A stretch of DNA of 9,817 nt, taken from assembly GCA_023249695.1 (NCBI GenBank), contig JAHFCD010000041.1, positions 1-9,817 on the forward strand, read 5' to 3'. The notes beneath the pieces are model-generated. The model was not told the DNA's origin. It did not search any database and saw only the letters and a program-made list of their open reading frames with translations. Source of the stretch: Elusimicrobiota bacterium (GTDB lineage Bacteria > Elusimicrobiota > Elusimicrobia > UBA1565 > UBA9628). This document shows positions 1 through 5,276 of this stretch, one piece after another; position 1 is the stretch's first letter; each line of letters opens with the position of its first letter. Both the position numbers and the translations under genes were made by a program.

Positions 1-976
1 GGCTCTTGCGCCAGGCGCGCAGGGCCTCGAAGGTGCGCCATTCGAGGTCGGACAGGCGCTTGCGCTCGGCCGGGGCCGACGGGGGCCGGGTCACGGGCGG
101 CGAAGCCTTGCCCTTCTCGACGGCGGCCAGGAGGCCGGAGGCGAAGCGCTCTAAAATATAAGGCGACATGCCGCGGACCGCGGCGAGGGCCTCGCGCGTC
201 TCGGGCATCGCCTGGGCCATGCGCACCATCAGGTCCTCGGGCATGACGCGAAACGGCGCGCGGTCGCGCGACTGGGCCTGCTGCTCGCGGTACAGCCAGA
301 TCTCGCGCAGCACGGCCATCTGCTGGCCGCCGATGTCGTCGCGGCCGACGAGCTTCCAGAAGCCGTCCTGGTCGAAGGTCTTGAGATTGGGCTCGAGGGC
401 GGCGAGGTCGGCGAAGGATTCCTTCGCGTCATCCATACGACCCTTTTCAAGGAGCATCTTCTTCTGGATGTCGGCCAGCCGCATCAGGAAATGGGTGTCG
501 CCCTGCGCGTAGCGGATCATCTCGTGCGTCAAAGGGCGCTTGCCCCAGTCGGCGCGCTGGAGCTTCTTGGAGATCACCAGGCCGAAGTGGCGCTCGATCG
601 CGGCGGCCAGTCCGAGCTCCTTGGTGCCGAGGATGCGCGCGGCGATCATGGTGTCGTAGAGGTTGGTGAAGGTGAAGCCGTAGTCGCGCTTGAGGCAGAG
701 CACGTCGTACTCGCCCGCATGGAACAAAATCTCGATTTTCGGATCGGCGAACAGCGGGCCCAGCGCGGAAATGTCCTTGAACGCGATCGGGTCGACGATG
801 AAATCCTCGGTCGCCGTGGAAATCTGGATCAGGCAGACCTTCTCTTTATGCGCGTAGAAGCCGTTGGACTCGGTGTCGAAGGCCAGGCGGTCGCACTTGG
901 CGAGGTCGACGCACACCTCTTCGAGGTGCTCCTTGGCGGTGATCAGTTGGGCGGTTTTAATTTGGTCGAGGGACAT
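1..976 (-). CDS. rnd: Ribonuclease D (DEDDy 3'-5' exoribonuclease with HRDC domain), 3' end beyond the window
   Basis: This is a 3'-5' exoribonuclease that trims tRNA precursors and other structured RNAs in the cytoplasm. 325 codons are visible from ATG at 976 to the left edge. All three DEDDy exonuclease motifs are present: D34 and E36 in FDTES, H86 and D91 in HAGEYDVL, and Y156 with D160 in YAQGDTHFL. The spacings closely match those of E. coli RNase D (D28, E30, D85, Y151, D155). From about residue 205 to 275 there is an HRDC helicase/RNase D C-terminal domain, beginning near WLYREQQAQ. The remaining sequence, with an LEWRTFEALRAWR segment near the edge, looks like the start of a second HRDC repeat, as in the full-length enzyme. 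The start is preceded by AGGA only 3 nt away, which is poor for a Shine-Dalgarno, but no better ATG precedes it. It has its own promoter in the gap before it, and may also receive read-through from the proC operon. Confidence 0.93.
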   Translation of the reverse strand, partial: MSLDQIKTAQLITAKEHLEEVCVDLAKCDRLAFDTESNGFYAHKEKVCLIQISTATEDFIVDPIAFKDISALGPLFADPKIEILFHAGEYDVLCLKRDYGFTFTNLYDTMIAARILGTKELGLAAAIERHFGLVISKKLQRADWGKRPLTHEMIRYAQGDTHFLMRLADIQKKMLLEKGRMDDAKESFADLAALEPNLKTFDQDGFWKLVGRDDIGGQQMAVLREIWLYREQQAQSRDRAPFRVMPEDLMVRMAQAMPETREALAAVRGMSPYILERFASGLLAAVEKGKASPPVTRPPSAPAERKRLSDLEWRTFEALRAWRKS

Positions 977-1022
977 GGTTCCTATAAAATAAAAAGCCGG
1001 AAGCGCCCCAGCTCGGCGTTCC

Positions 1023-1035
1023 GGGTAGACTACCC
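1023..1035. repeat. Perfect inverted repeat GGGTAG-A-CTACCC at the predicted rnd transcription start
   Basis: Two 6-bp arms flank a single central base. The palindrome lies 4 bp downstream of the -10 box of the rnd promoter, so it covers the predicted start site at about 1033. This position would suit a repressor operator. The loop is too short for a good RNA hairpin and no T-run follows it, so a terminator is unlikely. No regulator is identified. Confidence 0.4.
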
Positions 1036-1039
1036 CTCA

Positions 1040-1068
1040 TTTATAACAGCTAAGGGACGGTCAGTCAA
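1040..1068 (-). promoter_or_regulatory. Sigma70-type promoter for rnd
   Basis: On the minus strand, TTGACT (complement 1063-1068) is separated by exactly 17 bp from TATAAA (complement 1040-1045). Both boxes match the sigma70 consensus at 5 of 6 positions. The predicted start near 1033 gives a leader of about 57 nt before the rnd ATG at 976. It sits in the 101-bp gap after the stop codon of the secreted-protein gene. Confidence 0.72.
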
Positions 1069-1077
1069 GCCTAGATG

Positions 1078-2400
1078 CTAGAAGAACTGGGCGAGCGGCG
1101 CGCCGACGGAGAAACCCCACATCGTGGCGTAGCGGTTGTTCGCGCGCCAGGACAGGTAATTGAGCTCGCCGAACCAGCGCCCGCCGTAGCGCACCCACAT
1201 GTTCTGGTAGCGCTTCGACACGCCGGGTTGGAGGAACAGCCCGCCCGAGAGGGACTTGTTTTTGATGCCGAAGGCGTCGGGGTAGGAGACCTCGAAGCCC
1301 TGGGGAGCGATCGATTCATTGTAGGCCGGGTGGGCGAGGCCTTTCGGGGCGAAGGTCACGATCTGCGCGCCGAGCAAAATCGTCAGGCGCAGGCGCGTGT
1401 CCAGGGCGCGCACCGCGTCATAGGCGAAGTAGAGGCCGAGGTTATTGAAAAAGGAAGTGTGGACCGGGCTTTGGCCGACGGCCGCCTCGAAGGCGCGCAG
1501 CGAGAGGTTGTCCTCGGTGCGCAGGCGGAAATTCCCGTACAGCATGACGGAGCCGGACGCGCCGTTGCCGGACTCGGCGCTCGAGGAGAGGCCGTAGGGG
1601 CCCGTGCCCCAGGCGAGCTTCATGCGGTTGAAGCGGGGCGGGACGTTCGCGGCGAGCTCGACGACGCGGCTCTTGCCGTCGGGCCCGATCACGGTCGTGC
1701 GCGCCGGGCGGCCGTCGCGCAGATCGGCGGTCAGCGGGGGGGCGCTGCCGTCGGGCATGGTCACGCCCGCGGCGGACCAGCGGACCTCGAGCAGCGCCTC
1801 CTCCGCGCCGATGCGGCCGACGGGCATCAGTCGGCAGGTCATGGAGAGATAGGCGTCGTCGAGGCCGGTCACGCGGACGCCGTACGGCGAGCAGCGGTGA
1901 TCGATCGCGTGCCGCGCGTTCGCGGCGCTCGCGGAGGCGGGACGGGCGGTGATCTTGATGCGCGAGGCGGGCTGCCCGTCCACCTCGAGGCGCGCCTCGC
2001 CGCCGTCGAGCAGGGGGACGAAGATTTCCGTCGAGGACCCTTCCGGCCCGCCCTGAAATTGGATGGCCCGTCCGCGCCACCGCAGGAGCAGCCGCTCGGG
2101 GGCGGCCTTGGCGTCGACGCGCAGGCGGGCGCGCGGCACGGGGAGGCCGTCCTTGGCGCGAAGCCAGCGCACCGATTTTTCCACCCAGCGCGCCTCGACG
2201 CCGGCGGCGGCGATCTCGACGACGACGGGGAAGTCCGCCAGGTCCGGAGCGGGGTGGTCCTCGCCCGTCAGCGGGAGAGCGCCGATCGAGATCCGCGGGG
2301 CGCGCACGGCGTCGTCGAGCGGATCGTTCGCCTCGGACTCCGCGCCGGCCGCGGTCGCGAGGACGGCGCAGGCGAGCCCGGTCAGCAGGAGGCGCTTCAT
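1078..2400 (-). CDS. Secreted protein of unknown function with barrel-like C-terminus, coupled to proC
   Basis: This 440-residue protein matches no family I recognise. Residues 1-20 form a clear Sec signal peptide: KR, then a hydrophobic core, then a likely cleavage after AAGA. The mature N-terminal half (about 21-255) is rich in predicted beta strands and carries two cysteines, C170 and C189, that could form a disulfide. From about residue 257 to 440, alternating aromatic and glycine-rich strands (YGNFRLRTED, NLGLYFAYD, RYGGRWFGELNYLSWR) look like an outer-membrane barrel, and the chain ends in Phe, as outer-membrane proteins often do. The ATG overlaps the proC stop codon as ATGA, with GAGG about 11 nt upstream. 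A start much further upstream in this frame would run antisense-like through proC in a second frame, and the signal peptide decides the start at 2400. An envelope role is inferred; the proC linkage does not reveal its function. Confidence 0.8.
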   Translation of the reverse strand: MKRLLLTGLACAVLATAAGAESEANDPLDDAVRAPRISIGALPLTGEDHPAPDLADFPVVVEIAAAGVEARWVEKSVRWLRAKDGLPVPRARLRVDAKAAPERLLLRWRGRAIQFQGGPEGSSTEIFVPLLDGGEARLEVDGQPASRIKITARPASASAANARHAIDHRCSPYGVRVTGLDDAYLSMTCRLMPVGRIGAEEALLEVRWSAAGVTMPDGSAPPLTADLRDGRPARTTVIGPDGKSRVVELAANVPPRFNRMKLAWGTGPYGLSSSAESGNGASGSVMLYGNFRLRTEDNLSLRAFEAAVGQSPVHTSFFNNLGLYFAYDAVRALDTRLRLTILLGAQIVTFAPKGLAHPAYNESIAPQGFEVSYPDAFGIKNKSLSGGLFLQPGVSKRYQNMWVRYGGRWFGELNYLSWRANNRYATMWGFSVGAPLAQFF

Positions 2401-3221
2401 TCGACGAACAGCCTCGACAATTCCTGGGAGCGCTTCGTCGCGGCCTCGACGCCGTCGATGAGCATGGAGCGCAGGCCTTTGCTCTCGAGGACGTGGATCG
2501 CGGTGATCGCGGTGCCGCCGGGGGTCGTGACCTCGTCCTTGAGCACGGCCGGATGCTTGCCGGACTCCAAAACGAGTTTGGCCGAGCCGTACACGGTCTG
2601 CGCCGCGAGCTTGGCGGCGACCGCGCGGGGGATGCCCATCTTCACGCCGCCGTCGATCATCGCCTCGATGACCATGTAGATGTAGACCGGGCCCGAGCCG
2701 GAGAGTCCCGTCACGGCGTCGAGCGCGGATTCCGGCAAAGTGACGACGAGGCCGACGGCGCCGAACACGGCTTCGGCGAGCTTGAGCTCGCGCTCGCCCG
2801 CGTTCGCGCCGGCGGCGATGGCGGTCGCGCCGGCGTCCACGAGGCAGGGGGTGTTGGGCATCGCGCGCACGACGGGGCCGTCCACGCGCAGGGCCTTGCT
2901 GATGGACGCGGTCGTGATGCCGGCCATCACCGAGACGACGAGCTGCTCGTTCGTGATGTGTCCGGCCAGCTCCTCCATGACCTTTTTGGCCATTTGCGGC
3001 TTGACCGCCAGGATTACGATGTCGGCGCCCGCGACGGCCTTCTTGTTGTCGGTCGACGTGCGCACGCCCCACTTCTTCTGGAGCTCGGCCAGCGCCTCGG
3101 GGCTGCGCCGTGCGGCGACGATGCTCTTGGCGGGGACGAGCTTCGACTTCACCATGCCCCCGATCAGAGCTCCCGCCATGTGCCCGGCTCCGATCACCGC
3201 GATGGTCTGATTTTTGAGCAT
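2397..3221 (-). CDS. proC: Pyrroline-5-carboxylate reductase
   Basis: It catalyses the last step of proline synthesis, NAD(P)H-dependent reduction of 1-pyrroline-5-carboxylate to proline, in the cytoplasm. At 274 residues it has the usual family length. The N-terminal Rossmann fold opens with IGAGHMAGALIGG (G11, G13, A16), followed by LAVKPQ at about 71-76 and MPNTP near 120. The C-terminal dimerisation domain has the family signature LSGSGPVYIYMVIEA and the conserved DEVTTPGGTA segment. The start ATG at 3221 has AGGAG four bases upstream, a close but usable Shine-Dalgarno if it is transcribed. A promoter lies directly upstream, and the gene overlaps the following secreted-protein gene by 4 nt, so the two form an operon. 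Confidence 0.96.
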   Translation of the reverse strand: MLKNQTIAVIGAGHMAGALIGGMVKSKLVPAKSIVAARRSPEALAELQKKWGVRTSTDNKKAVAGADIVILAVKPQMAKKVMEELAGHITNEQLVVSVMAGITTASISKALRVDGPVVRAMPNTPCLVDAGATAIAAGANAGERELKLAEAVFGAVGLVVTLPESALDAVTGLSGSGPVYIYMVIEAMIDGGVKMGIPRAVAAKLAAQTVYGSAKLVLESGKHPAVLKDEVTTPGGTAITAIHVLESKGLRSMLIDGVEAATKRSQELSRLFVE

Positions 3222-3229
3222 AGGTCTCC

Positions 3230-3258
3230 TATATAACAGCCCGGCGCGGGGGCGTCAA
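3230..3258 (-). promoter_or_regulatory. Sigma70-type promoter for proC
   Basis: On the minus strand, TTGACG (complement 3253-3258, 5/6 match) is followed after 17 bp by TATATA (complement 3230-3235, 4/6 match). The predicted start falls at about 3221-3225, within a few bases of the proC ATG. The transcript could therefore have almost no leader, and the AGGAG site at 3225-3229 may be partly or wholly untranscribed. Confidence 0.58.
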
Positions 3259-3266
3259 GGACGGTC

Positions 3267-3282
3267 TGTGACTTTGGTCACG
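3267..3282. promoter_or_regulatory. CRP/FNR-family-like palindromic operator
   Basis: The site reads TGTGA-CTTTGG-TCACG. It matches the E. coli CRP half-site consensus TGTGA-N6-TCACA at 9 of 10 half-site positions. Its centre is about 52 bp upstream of the predicted proC start and about 75 bp upstream of the predicted plus-strand start at 3350. No regulator gene is visible, and the cognate protein in this organism may have another specificity. Confidence 0.35.
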
Positions 3283-3314
3283 AGAAACTTTCGTCGAATC
3301 GTAACACCCGCGTA

Positions 3315-3343
3315 ATGACATTCCCCGGCTACGGGGCTATACT
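3315..3343 (+). promoter_or_regulatory. Strong sigma70-type promoter, plus strand
   Basis: ATGACA (3315-3320, 5/6 match to TTGACA) is separated by 17 bp from TATACT (3338-3343, 5/6 match to TATAAT). It lies in an AT-richer stretch between divergent genes. The predicted start is at about 3350, exactly at the ATG of the 49-codon ORF. It may therefore drive a leaderless mRNA or a small RNA. Confidence 0.65.
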
Positions 3344-3349
3344 CACGCC

Positions 3350-3499
3350 ATGAAGCTAGCGCTCTCGGCCAAGCTGACGATCGACCCCAAACGGCTCCTC
3401 ACGAGCCGCTGGGTTCACGACACGGCTCACGTGCTGGTGTCCTCGGTGAGAAAAGCCAAGGACGCGGCCGGATCCCGCGGACGGCCGCGAAGGCGCTGA
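3350..3499 (+). CDS. Possible leaderless 49-residue basic protein, unknown function
   Basis: An ATG ORF of 49 codons runs from 3350 to a TGA at 3497-3499, starting MKLALSAKLTIDPKRLL and ending in the very basic tail GSRGRPRRR. I recognise no domain; there is no signal peptide or membrane segment, and the middle (WVHDTAHVLVSSVRKAKDAA) could be helical. There is no Shine-Dalgarno. Instead a near-consensus -10 box ends 6 bp before the ATG, so translation would have to be leaderless. The lysine/arginine content could suit nucleic-acid binding, and it converges on the histone gene, but this is speculation. The alternatives are a small RNA or chance: in GC-rich DNA a 50-codon open frame is not rare. 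Confidence 0.38.
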   Translation: MKLALSAKLTIDPKRLLTSRWVHDTAHVLVSSVRKAKDAAGSRGRPRRR

Positions 3500-3514
3500 C
3501 CGGGCGCTTCGTTT

Positions 3515-3532
3515 TTCCCCCTCGTGGGGGAA
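3515..3532. repeat. Stem-loop between the small ORF and the histone gene
   Basis: The sequence TTCCCCC-TCGT-GGGGGAA forms a 7-bp stem with a 4-base loop. It lies 15 bp after the stop of the plus-strand small ORF and 4 bp after the stop of the minus-strand histone gene, so it can form at the 3' end of both convergent transcripts. It lacks a downstream T-run in either direction, so it is not a textbook intrinsic terminator. A role in 3'-end protection or weak bidirectional termination is possible. Confidence 0.45.
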
Positions 3533-3536
3533 GGCC

Positions 3537-3731
3537 CTACATGTTGATGAAGTCGTGGGCGCGGACGGTCTTGCGGCCGTTGGCCTTGGCGCGCTTGGCG
3601 GCCTGCTCGAGCAGCCAGTAGGCCCAGCCGTTGAGGCCGTCGAGCGCGTCGCTCGACGTGTTGCACCCCGCCTTCTTGAGGATCGCCTTCGCCTTGCTCG
3701 CGATCACGAGCGGCTCCATCTTCTTCGCCAT
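3537..3731 (-). CDS. Bacterial histone-fold protein (single-fold, archaeal/Bdellovibrio-like)
   Basis: This 64-residue basic protein is predicted to dimerise and bind DNA as a chromatin protein. Its pattern is that of a histone fold: helix 1 at about 8-21 (LVIASKAKAILKKAG), loop 1 at CNTSS, long helix 2 at about 26-51, loop 2 at NGRKTVR, and a short helix 3 starting AHDF. GRKTVRAHD closely matches the loop-2 signature of archaeal histones. R53 and D60 occupy the positions of their conserved Arg-Asp clamp, and K54 and T55 the DNA-contacting positions. The chain ends four residues after D60, so helix 3 is short. Helix 2 has two unusual tryptophans, W36 and W39. Bdellovibrio Bd0055 is the studied bacterial relative. 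The gene is monocistronic, with GGAGGA 7 nt before the ATG and its own promoter. Identification rests on motif reading, not a search. Confidence 0.85.
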   Translation of the reverse strand: MAKKMEPLVIASKAKAILKKAGCNTSSDALDGLNGWAYWLLEQAAKRAKANGRKTVRAHDFINM

Positions 3732-3773
3732 GTCGTTCTCCTCCGGAGCCCCCCTGTGGGGCGCCGTGAACCC

Positions 3774-3802
3774 ATCCTATACATGGAGGAGCGGTCTGTA
3801 AA
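3774..3802 (-). promoter_or_regulatory. Probable promoter of the histone gene
   Basis: On the minus strand, TTTACA (complement 3797-3802, 5/6) is followed after 17 bp by TAGGAT (complement 3774-3779, 4/6). An overlapping alternative -10, TATAGG, lies at complement 3776-3781 with a 15-bp spacer. The start near 3767 gives a leader of about 36 nt containing the GGAGGA ribosome site. The -35 box shares its position with the expected -35 region of the divergent glycosyltransferase promoter, so the two promoters may exclude each other. Confidence 0.5.
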
Positions 3803-3820
3803 GAGCCTCTTCGTTACCGC

Positions 3821-3826
3821 TACAAT
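3821..3826 (+). promoter_or_regulatory. -10 box of the glycosyltransferase gene
   Basis: TACAAT (5/6 match to TATAAT) ends exactly 6 bp before the ATG at 3833, the same geometry as at the small ORF at 3350. No convincing -35 box is visible: the bases 17-18 bp upstream are GTAAAG or TGTAAA. There is no Shine-Dalgarno near the ATG; the nearest purine run, GGAGGA at 3785-3790, is over 40 bp away. A leaderless transcript is the simplest reading. Confidence 0.45.
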
Positions 3827-3832
3827 ACGGCG

Positions 3833-5236
3833 ATGAGAAAACCGGCTCGATGGGCGGCCGCCGCGATCCTGGTCGGATCCGCCGCGCGGGTTTTGCTCCT
3901 CGGCGCGAAGTCGCTTTGGTTCGACGAGGCCAGCACCCTTCTGCTCGCCGGGCGGCCGTTGGCCGAACTCGCCTCGCTGCTCGTTCGAAACGAGGTCAAC
4001 CCGCCGCTGTACTACGCGCTGATGCACTTCTGGCTGAAGGCGTTCACCGATCCCCGCGTCGGCCTTCGCCTCTTCTCCGCGCTGTGCGGCATAGCCTCCT
4101 TGTTCGTGTTTCGGGCCTTGGCCGGGCGGCTGCTGCCCGAGCGCGCACGGGCGCCGGCCCTCTGGTTCGCGGCCGCGTCCTCCTTTTGGATTCATGCCGC
4201 GCAGGACGGGCGGGCCTACGCGCCGCTGCTGCTCGTGAGCCTGCTCTCGACCCTGGCGACGCTCGACCTGACCGAGGAGAAGCCGCGCCGGGGGGCTTAC
4301 GCGGCCTACGCGGCGTTCGCCGCGATCGGCCTCTACACGCACTATTACTACGCGATCCTGCTCGCGGGCCACGTCGTCTGGCTCGCGCGCAAGGCCAAGA
4401 GCCGGCTCGCCGCCCTGCTGACGAACGCCGCCGCCGCGTTGGCGTTTTCGCCGTGGCTTCCCCGGCTCGCGGCGCAGATGCGGACGCATGTGGGTGATCC
4501 GGTCGTCGGCGAGGCGCTGACTTTTCCCCGCGTGCTGGACCTGCTCGGCACGACGTTCTTCGACGTCACCTTTCTCGGGCTGGCCTTGCCGGCCTGGACC
4601 GGGATCGCCGTCGGCGCCGGCTTCGCCGCGCTGGCGCTTTCGGCCGCGGCGGGCGCGCGCCGCGCCTCGTCCCATTCCGCGGAGCGCCGGGCCTTCGACT
4701 TCGGCCTGACCCATCTCGCGGCCGGCCTCGCCTTGGTCGCCGCCGTCGAGCTGTGGAGCGGGCGGCCGGTGACCCAGGCGCGCTACTTCACGCCGCTCTC
4801 GCCGATGCTTCTCCTGCTCGCGGCGCTGGGGGCGGGGCGTGGCTGGGCGCGGGTCGGGGCCGGCGTCGTCATGGTCGCCGGCGTCGGCGGCTATTTCTTC
4901 TCGGCCGTCATGGTGGACCCTCGGCTCGAGGCGCTCGCCGCCCTGATTCGGCGCTCCTCGGACGCGAGCGTCCCGATCGTCCATCTCGGCAAGTACTACT
5001 ACCTTCCGCTGCGCGTCTACTACCTGCCCGAACGCCGCCACCTGCTCGTGGCCGACAAGGCGGTGGACATGGATTACCGGGGGATGCCGCCCTACCCGGG
5101 CGTCATCGAGGACAAGGACCTGGCGGGCCTGGGACCGTGCGTCGTCGTCGACGAGAGCCGGACCCTGTCTCCCGACCGCGTCCGCCTCGGCCCCGGTGCC
5201 CAGCTCGCGGCGCTGAAAGCGGTGTCAGGCCGGTGA
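3833..5236 (+). CDS. Membrane glycosyltransferase, GT39/ArnT-like (GT-C fold)
   Basis: This is a 467-residue integral membrane protein, probably a glycosyltransferase that takes sugar from a polyprenyl-phosphate donor and acts on the outer face of the inner membrane. After a first membrane segment (about 8-24) comes the GT-C acidic motif WFDEAS with D31 and E32, then NPPLYY at 56-61, which is typical of the ArnT/PMT/RgtA-like group, and QDGRAY at 124-129. Many hydrophobic segments follow (for example about 78-98, 107-120, 128-145, 152-180, and several between 240 and 365). The last 100 residues are a soluble tail containing KYYYLPLRVYYLPERRH. The acceptor cannot be inferred: lipid A, cell-surface polysaccharide and protein are all possible. 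The last five residues and the stop codon are encoded by the left arm of a palindromic element, so the original C-terminus may have differed. The gene stands alone between the divergent histone gene and the convergent threonine operon. Confidence 0.85.
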   Translation: MRKPARWAAAAILVGSAARVLLLGAKSLWFDEASTLLLAGRPLAELASLLVRNEVNPPLYYALMHFWLKAFTDPRVGLRLFSALCGIASLFVFRALAGRLLPERARAPALWFAAASSFWIHAAQDGRAYAPLLLVSLLSTLATLDLTEEKPRRGAYAAYAAFAAIGLYTHYYYAILLAGHVVWLARKAKSRLAALLTNAAAALAFSPWLPRLAAQMRTHVGDPVVGEALTFPRVLDLLGTTFFDVTFLGLALPAWTGIAVGAGFAALALSAAAGARRASSHSAERRAFDFGLTHLAAGLALVAAVELWSGRPVTQARYFTPLSPMLLLLAALGAGRGWARVGAGVVMVAGVGGYFFSAVMVDPRLEALAALIRRSSDASVPIVHLGKYYYLPLRVYYLPERRHLLVADKAVDMDYRGMPPYPGVIEDKDLAGLGPCVVVDESRTLSPDRVRLGPGAQLAALKAVSGR

Positions 5237-5263
5237 ATTCAACGAATTCGCAGGCCTGACACC
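5221..5263. repeat. 43-bp nested palindrome, possible REP-like element
   Basis: Perfect 11-bp arms GGTGTCAGGCC (5221-5231) and GGCCTGACACC (5253-5263) enclose GAATTC-AAC-GAATTC, itself an inverted repeat. Allowing one mismatch and one G-T pair, nearly the whole element folds into one hairpin with a 3-base loop. The TGA of the glycosyltransferase gene at 5234-5236 lies inside it. Its position between convergent genes suits a bidirectional terminator, but there is no T-run. The shape and position suit a repetitive extragenic palindrome. A single copy in this window cannot prove repetition. Beside it CGTGCTC occurs twice (5263-5269 and 5271-5277). Confidence 0.6.
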
Positions 5264-5276
5264 GTGCTCCCGTGCT

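Noticed and set aside
2..976. Small plus-strand open frames at 168-512 and 491-1081
   Set aside because: They are antisense to a ribonuclease D with all catalytic motifs and show no features of their own.
1075..2679. 534-codon plus-strand open frame opposite the secreted-protein gene and proC
   Set aside because: Its translation is low-complexity, rich in Gly, Arg, Ala and Glu, with no recognisable domain. It lies antisense to a protein with a signal peptide and to a clear proC, as expected for a mirror frame in GC-rich DNA.
2401..3072. N-terminal extension of the secreted-protein frame into proC
   Set aside because: The extension is an Arg/Gly-rich shadow of proC in another frame. The signal peptide, the ATGA overlap and the GAGG ribosome site place the real start at 2400.
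3704..5041. 445-codon minus-strand open frame opposite the glycosyltransferase
   Set aside because: It is Arg/Gly/Gln-rich with no domain, and it overlaps both the histone start region and a membrane protein with clear GT-C motifs; it is a shadow frame.
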